NCBI GenBank assembly: GCA_027320425.1
Contig: DAHVLJ010000021.1
Span: 1-64,000, forward strand
DNA: 64,000 nt
Direction of reading: 5' to 3'
Source: Nitrososphaerota archaeon
GTDB lineage: Archaea > Thermoproteota > Nitrososphaeria > Nitrososphaerales > Gagatemarchaeaceae
The notes under the pieces are model-generated. The model did no database searches. It saw only the letters and a program-made list of their open reading frames with translations, and was not told the DNA's origin. How positions within the stretch are numbered: the stretch's first letter is position 1; the number at the start of each line of letters is the position of its first letter. Of the stretch, positions 51,190 through 59,530 are shown one piece after another. A program made the translations under genes and the position numbers.

Positions 51190-51930
51190 CTACTTCGACA
51201 CCTCTGCGCTCGCCCTTGCCAATCTCTTCCTTCCTGTCTTTCTAGGCGCTATTAACCCTACTTTCCTTCCAGGGGGGGCGTTTCTTGACGTACTGGTCGA
51301 CTTGCCTGGGTGCTGGTGTCTGCCGCCTCCGAACGGGTGGTATACCACCGCCATCGCAATCCCTCTCATGCGCGGGTAAACCCTCCCTGACGCTCTCATG
51401 GCGTGATGCCTTGCGCCTGCCGTCAGGAACGGCTTCTCCCTCCTGCCTCCCCCGGCAACCTCGCCCACCGTCGCCCTACAGGTGTCGCTGACGAGTATGT
51501 TCTTTCCGGACGGTAGCTTGACTATCGCCCTTCCGTTGGCCTTCGAAAACAGGACCGCCGAAGTTCCTGACGCTCGGACAAACTTACCTCCGTCGCCCGG
51601 CCTCAGTTCGATGTTGCTGATCCTCGTTCCTTCTGGCATCCTTGAAAGCGGCATGATGTTGCCCTCCACCACCTGGGCTGACGCCCCGATGTTCACTTGC
51701 TGGCCGACGGACATGCCAGCGACCGCAGGGAGGTAGGTGTATCTGTTCCCTTCCAGCCTCAACTGGGCCAAGGGTGCGCTCCTCCCCCTTTCGTCGAGGA
51801 TGGCGGTCACAGTAGCGGCCCCTCCTATCCCGGACTTTGGATACCTCACTGGCGCGATCTTCCCTTTGATCGGCGCCCTGAACTGGATACCGGCCTTTCC
51901 ACGCCTCCGCTGTAGTATTCTCTTGCCCAT
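51190..51930 (-). CDS. rplB: 50S ribosomal protein uL2
   Basis: 246 residues. The conserved C-terminal peptidyl-transferase-proximal segment includes RGIAMAVVYHPFGGGRHQHPGKSTS, with the histidine implicated in L2 function, preceded by LRPGDGGKFVRASGTSAVLF. Abuts S19 with no gap. Confidence 0.97.
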   Translation of the reverse strand: MGKRILQRRRGKAGIQFRAPIKGKIAPVRYPKSGIGGAATVTAILDERGRSAPLAQLRLEGNRYTYLPAVAGMSVGQQVNIGASAQVVEGNIMPLSRMPEGTRISNIELRPGDGGKFVRASGTSAVLFSKANGRAIVKLPSGKNILVSDTCRATVGEVAGGGRREKPFLTAGARHHAMRASGRVYPRMRGIAMAVVYHPFGGGRHQHPGKSTSTSRNAPPGRKVGLIAPRKTGRKRLARASAEVSK

Positions 51931-51933
51931 GCT

Positions 51934-52200
51934 CTACACTAGCCCCAACTTTGTCGCCAGCTCGGCCGCCTTCCCTGCGACTTCCAGCCTAACGAATGCC
52001 TTCTTCCCTCTGACAGTCCTCGAGGTGTTGACCGCCTCCACTTTCACTTCGTAAAGCGCCTGCACGGCGCTCGCAACCTGGCTCTTGGACACCTTGTCAT
52101 CGACGATGAAGCACAGTTTGTTCTCTTTCTCAATCTGGTCGAACGTCCGTTCGGTCACGTAAGGCCTCTTCAGGATCTTCTGGGCGTCTTCGAGACGCAT
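51934..52200 (-). CDS. rplW: 50S ribosomal protein uL23
   Basis: 88 residues. YVTERTFDQIEKENKLCFIVDDKVSKSQVASAVQALYEVKVEAVNTSRT is the standard L23 fold near the exit tunnel, the docking site for NAC and SRP, both of which are encoded in this window. Its start overlaps the L4 stop by one base. Confidence 0.96.
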   Translation of the reverse strand: MRLEDAQKILKRPYVTERTFDQIEKENKLCFIVDDKVSKSQVASAVQALYEVKVEAVNTSRTVRGKKAFVRLEVAGKAAELATKLGLV

Positions 52201-52988
52201 CAGGTGGCCGCCTCCTTTGAATCAAGGGCGCTGAAAGCAGATTCGGTCCACAGCGTGAGCCTCCCTGGGACCCCACCTGGCGCCAGGTCCAGGACGCCGA
52301 GGCTGTCGACCTTCCTCACAATCACTCCTGGTATGCCCCCTGCTGCCTTTCCGATTCCCCTGTCATTGGTGACCACGATGAGAGGTCCAGCCCCGGTCCT
52401 GTATGCCCGGCCCCTGAGCCTTCTTTTCCCTGAGTTTCTCTTTACATGGCTGTCAACTCTCTCAAGCTCGGACGTCAACTCGATCTTCTGCAGGAACGTC
52501 GCCAACTCGCTCGTTTTTTCTACCGTTTCGATGTCGTCTGCGACAACAAGAGGAAGAGTAAGCTTTCCTATCTTGTGCCCCCTCGCCCTAACAGCGTCAA
52601 GGTTAGCGGTGAACGCTATTGCTGACTGCGTCGCGAGACGCTTCTCTTTCTTGTTTACCCCAAGATGAATCACTTTCTCAGACCTAGGCGGATGCGGCAG
52701 CCTTCCCTTGACTACGCTCGCAACGCCTCCCGCCATCCCTCCTCTGGAGTATCTCTCGCCTTTCACTCGTGGAATCCTGGACCGTCCCGTCCCTGTGGGC
52801 GGGCTATGTGTTTCAGCGGTGGTCCTCTCCCCAGCCATCGGGTCTCTCCCCTTCGGTTGGAAATGATGGGAGCCGACGAGCCAGAACATCCGCCTGACCA
52901 GGTCGGGCCTGAGCTCAGAGGCAAACACGGCAGGGACGTCCACCTCGCCTGAATGCTTTCCATCCATCCCTATGACTTCGGCTTTCAT
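52200..52988 (-). CDS. rpl4: 50S ribosomal protein uL4
   Basis: 262 residues, archaeal L4. The tunnel-lining loop region reads RIPRVKGERYSRGGMAGGVASVVKGRLPHPPRSEKVIHLGVNKKEK, and the core follows as LPLVVADDIETVEKTSELATFLQKI. Overlaps L3 by one base and L23 by one base. Confidence 0.97.
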   Translation of the reverse strand: MKAEVIGMDGKHSGEVDVPAVFASELRPDLVRRMFWLVGSHHFQPKGRDPMAGERTTAETHSPPTGTGRSRIPRVKGERYSRGGMAGGVASVVKGRLPHPPRSEKVIHLGVNKKEKRLATQSAIAFTANLDAVRARGHKIGKLTLPLVVADDIETVEKTSELATFLQKIELTSELERVDSHVKRNSGKRRLRGRAYRTGAGPLIVVTNDRGIGKAAGGIPGVIVRKVDSLGVLDLAPGGVPGRLTLWTESAFSALDSKEAAT

Positions 52989-53938
52989 TATCTGACCCTC
53001 GGCATCGTACTCACTTCAATGACCTGCGGCGGGTTCTGGTTCTTTGCGAACCCTCTCACCTTCATCCTGACCACCACGAGGCGGCTCGCGGGCCCAGGAA
53101 CTGCCCCCTTTACGACGGCATAGTCACCCCCGACGACCCCAAAGTGCTCAAACCCCCCTCGTGGCGCGATCGGGTTGGAAGCTGCATTCCCCACGAGGAG
53201 TATCTTCTTCCCTGTCTCAGTCCTCTGATGGAAACCCATCTGCCCCGCCCTGGCGACCGTATACATCACCGCGGCAGGATGCCACGGTCCGATGACAGCC
53301 ACCGCCCTCACGCTCTTCCTCGACTTGTGCTGCTTCCTCTTTACCCCGAACCTCGTGATGGGGCCCTCGAACCCCTTGCCTTTCGAGATCCCAAGGACGT
53401 CTACGTACATTCCTGCCTTGAATGTGTCAGCGAACTTCACTTTCTTCCCAATCAGTCCGAGTACGAACTCGGTCTGGGATTTCGTGTCACCTCCCGACAC
53501 TCCCACCTCCATCACGACCGGCTCCTTCTGCGATAGACCGACGTCGTGCGGGACGGAAGAGACGAGCGCCGCGACTCGGGTGGCTCTCTCAAGAGGCAGC
53601 TTGTCAGAAGTCTGACCTGCCTTGTTCACATCTGCGATAGCAAAGTCCTGGCCGTTCTGATGGCCGTACAGCCTCAATCCATTGATTTGGGCATCTGGAA
53701 GGGTGATTACGCTTGAGAGGTTGAAGAGTGGCTTGCCGAAATTTGGCGTCTTTGCTCTGTCGTCTACGGTGATCACATGAACCGTCCCTGCCTTGTACCC
53801 GGGGAAACCCAGGAGGACCGGCTTCTCAGACTCTACCTTGGGCCAGTTCCGGATCCTTGGAATGAAGCTTTTAGCACGTCCCCTCGGCCTGTATGCAAGA
53901 CTACCTCTACGCGGAGCGGAATACTTCCTATGGCCCAA
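52988..53938 (-). CDS. rpl3: 50S ribosomal protein uL3
   Basis: 316 residues, archaeal L3. Conserved segments are GHRKYSAPRRGSLAYRPRGRAKSFIPRI at the N-terminus, the basic extension VKRKQHKSRKSVRAVAVIGPWHPAAVMYTV and GQMGFHQRTETGKKILLVG. Start is TTG 53938, the expected residue for MGHRKYSAPRRGS. The SPOUT methylase gene is 42 bases upstream on the same strand. Confidence 0.97.
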   Translation of the reverse strand: MGHRKYSAPRRGSLAYRPRGRAKSFIPRIRNWPKVESEKPVLLGFPGYKAGTVHVITVDDRAKTPNFGKPLFNLSSVITLPDAQINGLRLYGHQNGQDFAIADVNKAGQTSDKLPLERATRVAALVSSVPHDVGLSQKEPVVMEVGVSGGDTKSQTEFVLGLIGKKVKFADTFKAGMYVDVLGISKGKGFEGPITRFGVKRKQHKSRKSVRAVAVIGPWHPAAVMYTVARAGQMGFHQRTETGKKILLVGNAASNPIAPRGGFEHFGVVGGDYAVVKGAVPGPASRLVVVRMKVRGFAKNQNPPQVIEVSTMPRVR

Positions 53939-53980
53939 CTCACGCTAAACCTTTCCAGACGCCCGTTTTACGGTTCGCAC

Positions 53981-54805
53981 TTAAGCTTTCTCGGCGCAAA
54001 GGGTGCTTACAAGTCCGAGGCCAGCGAAAACTGCCTCCTCAGTTCTTACCGTCTCCACCTGCTGGCCAGGAAAGAGGTTCACCACGGCGCTTACCCGGGT
54101 TGCCAGGTCCCTCCCGAACATGTCGAAGAGCCCTCGAGTGGGCGAGCCGAAGATAAGTTTGACGCTGTCTGACCTCCTCAGGGTCTCCCTGATTGGTCCC
54201 ATGGCGTCTGCAAGGGGGGTCCCGAGGCGGGACGTCGCAAGCTTGACCTTGAATCCGGGGTCTTCAACGACCTGGTCCTGGGTTCTCTCTTCAACGGTGT
54301 ACCCCCAGTAACCCTCTGCCTTCTCCTTCGGAATCCTTTCTGCCGCGAGCGGGCTGACCGAGGCGACCCTAACGGTGACCCGTTCTCCTCGTCGCGCGAG
54401 GCCTTCGAGCCTCGGGAATGCATCCAGCCCGACGTCCACCGACCCGTCGCCGTTCGCAATTCCCTCTCTGACATCACCTGGCCTCAGGGCGACGATGGGT
54501 ACCTTAGGCTTGTGCGAAGGTATCCTGAGCGGCGGGAGGGCACCAGCATACTTCAGAGATTCGTCGAGCGGGTAGAGCCTCCTCCTCAAGTATTGCGGGG
54601 TCTCGAGATACTCGAGGACCTGGCGAATGAGCCTCCCTTCGCCTTTCGTATTCCGGTCCCTGAAGACCTCCACCAAGTCGACCCCATAGATGGCGCATGC
54701 CCTTGCTATCTGACCAAGTTTCGAAGTCTTATCACGGAGGGACTCCTTCTCTTCAAGTACGCTATCAGGGATAGACACTGCAAGCCGCTTCTCCAGAATG
54801 GCCAT
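53981..54805 (-). CDS. SPOUT RNA methyltransferase (DUF171-type), upstream of L3
   Basis: About 274 residues of the SPOUT family found next to L3 in many archaea, homologous to eukaryotic SPOUT1-type RNA uridine methyltransferases. Motifs are LRRRLYPLDESLKYAGALPPLRIPSHKP in the N-terminal part and the knot region KLIFGSPTRGLFDMFGRDL. ATG 54805 starts MAILEKRLAVSIPDSVLEEKE. An open frame continues upstream to 54874, but its residues (MCLPICPCGG...) look unrelated. Likely the first gene of the ribosomal operon. Confidence 0.82.
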   Translation of the reverse strand: MAILEKRLAVSIPDSVLEEKESLRDKTSKLGQIARACAIYGVDLVEVFRDRNTKGEGRLIRQVLEYLETPQYLRRRLYPLDESLKYAGALPPLRIPSHKPKVPIVALRPGDVREGIANGDGSVDVGLDAFPRLEGLARRGERVTVRVASVSPLAAERIPKEKAEGYWGYTVEERTQDQVVEDPGFKVKLATSRLGTPLADAMGPIRETLRRSDSVKLIFGSPTRGLFDMFGRDLATRVSAVVNLFPGQQVETVRTEEAVFAGLGLVSTLCAEKA

Positions 54806-54901
54806 CTGCCCCGCCACCGCGGTGCAGCTGTAAATCAGGATTGCTCCTCCGCATGGGCAGATTGGAAGGCACATGAACTCAGAAGCCGGGGGATTGGATT
54901 G

Positions 54902-56194
54902 ATGTCCAAGACTGGCAAGAAGTGGCTGTATTCCACTCTCCCAATCTCAGTCGCCACCGGTCCCCTAGGGACCATGATTCAACTTTACCTGATTGCCCTC
55001 AACGGTCAAGCACTCGGGACCATCTACGGGGGGCTCGCGTCTGCAATCTACAACGGGATAAGCATCCCCGCTGCGCTCTTCTGGGGCGTCACCATAGACA
55101 GGGTGCATAGGCGGAAGGGGCTCGTCGCCTTGAGCTACGCCCTCGTGGCTGTCGCCCTAGTCTCCTTCTACTTCGACAGATCCACTGAGGGCACAATCGC
55201 GAGGTACGGGGTCGTCTCGTTCGTCTCACTTGCTTCGGCTACCCCCCTGAACCTGCTCATAATGGAGACCGAACATAAGAGCAAATGGGCGTGGGCCTTC
55301 GCAAGGCTTTCCCTCATCGCAAGCCTGGGGAACGTCTTCGGGCTCCTCATCGGTGTGGTCTGGTCGCAGGTGCTCCCCTCCCAGCTCGTCTTCCTTTTTG
55401 TCCCTATGGGTGCTCTGGCAGCGACGTCTTCTGCCCTCGCGGTTGTAATGATCAGAGAGCCAGCCTTCGTCTTGGAGAGAGAGACGGTTGCGAGCCGAAG
55501 GCCCAGCTTCTTCAGCCGCCTGTTGGCCAACCCTGTCTTTTTCATAACCATTCCTTCGCCATCCGACTTCAGGCGCGCGTTCAGGGGAATCCGATCCAGT
55601 CTGACAAGGAGCGTCCCTTTGTTCTTCATCTCCACCATCCTGTTCTATTTGTCGAGCGGTCTGTTCAATACTTCGTTCGTCCCGGCTCTGCACCTCTTCT
55701 CTGTCCCAGACCAGGAAGTTTTTGGGGTCATCCTCGCTGGGATGGTGGTCCAGACCGCTGCCTTCCAGGTCGCAGGGAGGCTCGTAGGAGACAGAAATCT
55801 GGTCACGACCTCCGTGAGGGGCCTGCTGTTGAGGGGATGGTCATATCTGGGAATCGGGGTCGCGGCGCTGTTTGTTTCAGGACCTTTGTTCGTCATCCCT
55901 GCCATCATACTCTATCCGCTCGCCGGGGGTGTAGCGTTTGCCATCTACTACACATCCGCCAACACCATGATGTTCACCACCGTACGTAGCAAATCGGCCG
56001 GAGCGGCGCTGGGGGTCTATTCAGCTGTGGTAGGTATCGCGAGCATGGCCGGCTCCTTCGCTTCTGGCTTCATTTCAGTCTACGACGGCTATTATTTCAC
56101 CTTCGTCCTCTCGGGGGTCCTTCTCTTCGGAGCGGTCTTTGTGGTAGGGAGACTTCCGAGGCCGTCGAGTCCGGAAGAGAGCGCCCTGCAATAA
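54902..56194 (+). CDS. MFS transporter, substrate unknown
   Basis: 430 residues, about 12 membrane helices with the usual central cytoplasmic loop (EPAFVLERETVASRRPSFFSRLL). The loop after helix 2 carries GVTIDRVHRRKGLVAL, a variant of the MFS A-motif. A long upstream open frame exists, but membrane and MFS features begin at ATG 54902 (MSKTGKKWLYSTLPISVATG). Divergent from the SPOUT methylase and followed by a DtxR-type regulator 70 bases downstream. Could be a metal-siderophore or drug transporter; not decidable. Confidence 0.78.
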   Translation: MSKTGKKWLYSTLPISVATGPLGTMIQLYLIALNGQALGTIYGGLASAIYNGISIPAALFWGVTIDRVHRRKGLVALSYALVAVALVSFYFDRSTEGTIARYGVVSFVSLASATPLNLLIMETEHKSKWAWAFARLSLIASLGNVFGLLIGVVWSQVLPSQLVFLFVPMGALAATSSALAVVMIREPAFVLERETVASRRPSFFSRLLANPVFFITIPSPSDFRRAFRGIRSSLTRSVPLFFISTILFYLSSGLFNTSFVPALHLFSVPDQEVFGVILAGMVVQTAAFQVAGRLVGDRNLVTTSVRGLLLRGWSYLGIGVAALFVSGPLFVIPAIILYPLAGGVAFAIYYTSANTMMFTTVRSKSAGAALGVYSAVVGIASMAGSFASGFISVYDGYYFTFVLSGVLLFGAVFVVGRLPRPSSPEESALQ

Positions 56195-56223
56195 AACGGA
56201 AGCGGCCCCAGCTCGGGAGCAAG

Positions 56224-56256
56224 CCTTATATTAGGTAAGACCTAACTGTATTAGGT
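56224..56256 (+). promoter_or_regulatory. DtxR/IdeR-type operator overlapping TATA box
   Basis: TTAGGTAAGACCTAA (56231-56245) is a perfect 6-bp inverted repeat with a 3-base spacer, and a third half-site TTAGGT lies at 56251-56256. The half-site matches the bacterial DtxR/IdeR iron-box core TTAGGTTAG. It overlaps CTTATATTA (56224-56232), the TATA of the regulator gene at 56265, so binding would repress the regulator and the transporter behind it. Confidence 0.65.
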
Positions 56257-56264
56257 CATATAGA

Positions 56265-56681
56265 ATGAAACAGAGCTTGAGCCGCAGGGACCACGATTGC
56301 ATCGAGTCGGTCTTCGCTTTGTCTTCGGGAGGATGGCCGGCAAGGGTAAAGGATGTGGCCGGGAGGATGCAGGTGTCTCCGCCCACCGCGGTCGAGTTTC
56401 TCGAGAAGCTGAGAGTCATGTCATTGGTGGAGAAGGGGCCAAGCGGCTACCGCCTTTCCAAGAAGGGCCAGGCCTGCTTCGACGAGGCAACCAGGACCCA
56501 CAGGATCATGGAGACCCTCCTGGTCAGAAACGGCATGCCCCTGGAGCAGGCATGCCGAGTATCGTCATCCCTGGGAATACCCATAGCCGAAGACGACCTC
56601 GAGAAGCTCTGCGCAAATATGCAGCACCCTGAGACATGCCCACACGGGAGACCGATACCAGTCGGTGCCAAACATGTTTGA
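56265..56681 (+). CDS. DtxR-family metal-dependent regulator, small form
   Basis: 138 residues. Winged helix: SRRDHDCIESVFALSSGGWPARVKDVAGRMQVSPPTAVEFLEKLRVMSLV. The metal-binding tail HRIMETLLVRNGM...MQHPETCPHGRPIP contains the DtxR-type CPHGxxIP motif (Cys/His ligands). Its own promoter carries a clear DtxR-like operator at 56231-56256, so autoregulation by metal is likely. The transporter gene starts 17 bases before its stop. Confidence 0.85.
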   Translation: MKQSLSRRDHDCIESVFALSSGGWPARVKDVAGRMQVSPPTAVEFLEKLRVMSLVEKGPSGYRLSKKGQACFDEATRTHRIMETLLVRNGMPLEQACRVSSSLGIPIAEDDLEKLCANMQHPETCPHGRPIPVGAKHV

Positions 56682-57588
56682 CCTGAACTCAATACTCCAC
56701 CCGGCGTCGGGACTGGCAATCCCGGCGACCCTGGCCATCGCCCTTGTCCTCGGTATGCTCCATGGCCTTACCCCAGACGAGCACACCTGGCCGATTACTT
56801 TCAGCTACTCGGTGGGGAGCTACAGTTCGAAGGGAGGGATGAAGGCAGGTTTCATGTTTTCTGGAGGCTTTACGATACAGCGAACAATACTGGCAGCTCT
56901 GGGCTTCACCGGTCTAGCCGCTGTCTACGAAACCTACGACTTGGAAGGATACATCTACGTCCTCGTAGGTGTCGGGATGCTCCTCGCCGGCTACTACCTT
57001 CTGAAGGGGACTGATGTCCATGTTCCCTTCGACAGGCTGCTCGGGGGGCGTGAGCACCACACATCGAAAGCGGAAAGAGTCCCGATACACGAGTCTGAAG
57101 ACAGGACGAAGCCTGTTCCGCTAAAGATGGCAACGGTCCACGGTTTCATCGCTGGATGGGGAGTCGGGGCGTACGCCAGCATAATCGTCTTCATCTTGGC
57201 TCCGCAGATGCCGAACGTCTATTACGCCGCCCTCGTCGGCACGTCCTTCGGAGTCGGGACGACGTTGATGCAAATCATCATCGGCTCTGCTTTCGCCAAC
57301 ATAATGAGAGTAAAGAAACTCAGCCTCGAGCAGATCAAATATGTGGGAAGGTCCGCCGCAGCCCGGACTTTGTATCTGGGGGGCATCGCATTCGCGGCCA
57401 TAGGGCTCCTCATCGTAGCCTTCCCCATGATTGACAGCCTGGCGATTAGCACGGGAAACCCAATCCCGAACCTCAGTTCTGTCGGGGTCGCTTCAGTCCT
57501 CGTCCTCGCGACTGTCGGAATCATAGGGTTAGGTAACCTCTACCTCGGATACAGGGAAATCACAAGCTCAGGGGCAAAGAAGCCATAG
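56665..57588 (+). CDS. Ni/Co (NiCoT/UreH-like) or related metal permease
   Basis: 307 residues, six to seven membrane helices. The first helix holds LGMLHGLTPDEHTWPITFSYSVG, like the His-Asp-His signature of NiCoT/UreH/HupE-type permeases. A cytoplasmic loop is His-rich and charged (GGREHHTSKAERVPIHESEDR). The second half begins with VHGFIAGWGVGAYAS, a repeat of the motif. GTG 56665 overlaps the DtxR-like gene, so the pair is co-translated and metal-controlled. Metal (Fe, Ni, Co, Mn) not decided. Confidence 0.72.
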   Translation: MPNMFDLNSILHPASGLAIPATLAIALVLGMLHGLTPDEHTWPITFSYSVGSYSSKGGMKAGFMFSGGFTIQRTILAALGFTGLAAVYETYDLEGYIYVLVGVGMLLAGYYLLKGTDVHVPFDRLLGGREHHTSKAERVPIHESEDRTKPVPLKMATVHGFIAGWGVGAYASIIVFILAPQMPNVYYAALVGTSFGVGTTLMQIIIGSAFANIMRVKKLSLEQIKYVGRSAAARTLYLGGIAFAAIGLLIVAFPMIDSLAISTGNPIPNLSSVGVASVLVLATVGIIGLGNLYLGYREITSSGAKKP

Positions 57589-58045
57589 TCATGCGCCACC
57601 AGGCCGCAGACTAGCGAGAAGTGAACCAGGTGTGCCTCGCCCGATTAGCCAGGTGGGGACCCGAACCGTCGGGGCCAAAGTACCTTTGCTAACTGAAATG
57701 ATACACTTGAGGAACAGAAACAAGACGGCTCTTGACGGGGCGAGGGCACAACCAGCCTTGTCGACTAGATCTTCGGAGGGGGGCGTTCGGGTTGGTCGTG
57801 GAGGTTCGCTGTTACAAGTCCGATGAGGCCGGTCAACTGTCTTCTGAGCGCCGATTCAGGCCCGGATTGACCAAAGCCGCCGGTCTGAGTCGGCCTGGAT
57901 TATGAATAACGACCTCCATGCTAGGTGGTCGGAATCCCATCCATTGGGCCGTAAGCAGGACAAGTCCGCATGTTTGGGCTCAACCCGTCAAAACATGAAA
58001 TCTCTTGCCACCTGAACGCCTTGGTTGGTCGGTTGTTAGACGAAG
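57589..58045. other. Gene-poor stretch at the island boundary
   Basis: About 460 bases with no protein or RNA gene I can support. Short open frames on both strands lack conserved motifs. It separates the compact core region from the decayed transposase and the AT-richer accessory genes. Confidence 0.5.
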
Positions 58046-58108
58046 CGCCGCGGGTCGGAATTGAGCCAACTTATATCATAATGGGTCTTGATTCCATTGG
58101 GCCACAGC
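58046..58108 (-). other. tRNA-like remnant
   Basis: On the minus strand, GCTGTGG (58108-58102) and CCGCGGC (58053-58047) form a 7-bp acceptor-like stem, and GTTGG-CTCAATT-CCGAC forms a T-arm-like hairpin. The middle is 31 bases, about 10 too short, and shows no D-stem or convincing anticodon arm. It may be a decayed tRNA marking an old integration site; chance pairing is possible. Confidence 0.25.
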
Positions 58109-58114
58109 TTCCGA

Positions 58115-58545
58115 GGGCTCTCGGCAGGATCCTACAGCATGGCTGGTCTCGGACTTACATTGGGCTCGCAGCTGGTGGAACGAACAGACACGATGTCACG
58201 CTCGCGGGACCAAACCCTGGAGAGCATGCCCATCGAGGGGCAGGAGCCTACGGAGCACCTACGGAGCGTCTGCCTTGACAAGTGATTCGTCTTCCCACAG
58301 ATGGATGAGCCTGTGGACGAGCGGGGGGGTTGTAAAGGCGCATGGCGAGGAAGATGCCTACCAGTGGAAGAAGAGGATTCTAGGCCATCGTGCTAGGAGA
58401 TGGGTAGACGAGGGGACGCACTCATAGATGAACAGATTCAGGGTGCTCTTTGACCAGATTGGAGGGGAATAGAGCGAGTTACGTCGCGATGCTATCTCTC
58501 GTATGCGCGAGTATCACATGGCAGGCAGCGGGAATCCGGAGGTGA
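58115..58545 (+). pseudogene. Decayed IS5-family transposase, C-terminal part
   Basis: Fragments of one DDE transposase appear in order across frames. First GLAAGGTNRHDVTL (from 58162), then a frameshift to QTLESMPIEGQEPTEHLRSVCLDK ending in a stop at 58283. RILGHRARRWVDEGTHS-stop-MNRFRVLF follows, and after another shift SYVAMLSLVCASITWQAAGIRR-stop at 58543-58545. These match the IS5 C-terminal pattern (NRHD, LDKxYD, RWVVERTxSWMNRFR, and the alanine-rich end helix). At least two frameshifts and two internal stops make it inactive. No terminal inverted repeats identified. Confidence 0.75.
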
Positions 58546-58563
58546 TGTTTCTTGAACTGGCTC

Positions 58564-59340
58564 TTATCCTACCGACCTTAGAAAAGCACCGTCGACAGGT
58601 AGCATGGCGCCACTAACATATTCAGACATTTCGCTACCAAGAAAGATAATCGACTTCGCGAGCATCTCTGTCGTCGCCATGTAGCCCATTGGTATCTCCT
58701 TCGACATATCTGAAACAGCTTGCTCCGCCGTAACCCCGGTTCTCTCTGAAATATCAAGTGCGATTTGTTCTATCCTGGCGGTACGAATGTATCCAGGAAG
58801 TATTCCATTTACTCGTATTCCATTTGGCGCTAGTTCGCGAGCCAACGTTCTTACGAGACCGTAGATCGAAACTCTGCATACATTCGACAGAGCGAGATTG
58901 GGAACAGGTTCTCGAATTGCAAACGAACTAAGAAAGACCATTCTTCCTTTAATTCCTCTGCTCAGCATTTGTTCAGCCACTTTCTTCGCGAGATAAGCGG
59001 GACTAACGGTGAGAAGTCGCGCTGCGTACTCCCAATCTTGGTAATCTTGCTGCATAAACACCCCGGGTTCCGGAGACCCTGCAACATAGACAAACGTGTC
59101 AATTCCTCCAAGGAGTCTTGCGGTTTCTGACACAAGACTATCGATGTCTTGTTGAAGCGTTAGGTCGCCCTTTATTCCATACACCTCACCAAGTGGTTTG
59201 AGCTTTGTAACTGCGTCGGATAGTCCCTTTTCGTTTATGTCGCTGATTACGACTCGAGCACCTTCCTCCAGGAATCGCCGAGCAGCTCCAGTGCCGATTC
59301 CTCCGCCTCCGGCGGCCGTAACGAGAACTCTCGCGTTCAC
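58564..59340 (-). CDS. Atypical SDR-family oxidoreductase
   Basis: 258-residue Rossmann enzyme. Cofactor motif VTAAGGGGIGTGAARRFL, NAD-type acidic SDINEKG, and the C-terminal GYIRTARIEQIA and SEYVSGAMLPVDGAFLRS are SDR-like. The usual YxxxK is missing: at that position it reads LALSNVCRVSIYGLVRTLA, so Tyr becomes Ser and Lys becomes Arg. This resembles a known atypical SDR subgroup with LSNxxR in that place, whose chemistry is unclear. Codon usage is visibly more AT-rich than in core genes. Divergent from the TrmB-like regulator. Confidence 0.8.
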   Translation of the reverse strand: MNARVLVTAAGGGGIGTGAARRFLEEGARVVISDINEKGLSDAVTKLKPLGEVYGIKGDLTLQQDIDSLVSETARLLGGIDTFVYVAGSPEPGVFMQQDYQDWEYAARLLTVSPAYLAKKVAEQMLSRGIKGRMVFLSSFAIREPVPNLALSNVCRVSIYGLVRTLARELAPNGIRVNGILPGYIRTARIEQIALDISERTGVTAEQAVSDMSKEIPMGYMATTEMLAKSIIFLGSEMSEYVSGAMLPVDGAFLRSVG

Positions 59341-59530
59341 AAGATCAGAAGACTTTGGCGCAGCTCACAACCTCAGCGTAAGACGCCAGAACAGAGAGAT
59401 ATATGTGTTGGAAGATATGAAAGCACAGGGTTTGGCGTGTTTGCGCTCCGTGCTTTCCAGTTGTTACCCGTGATTCCTCATCAATGAAGATAAATTCTCC
59501 TGCCGCATACAGCAAACGAAGGGGACATCG

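Noticed and set aside
54512-54901. 130-codon extension upstream of the MFS transporter
   Set aside because: It is antisense to the SPOUT methylase, and membrane helices begin at 54902.
57632-57826. Short frames in the 57.6-58.0 kb gap
   Set aside because: No motifs, no promoter, no recognisable homologous pattern.
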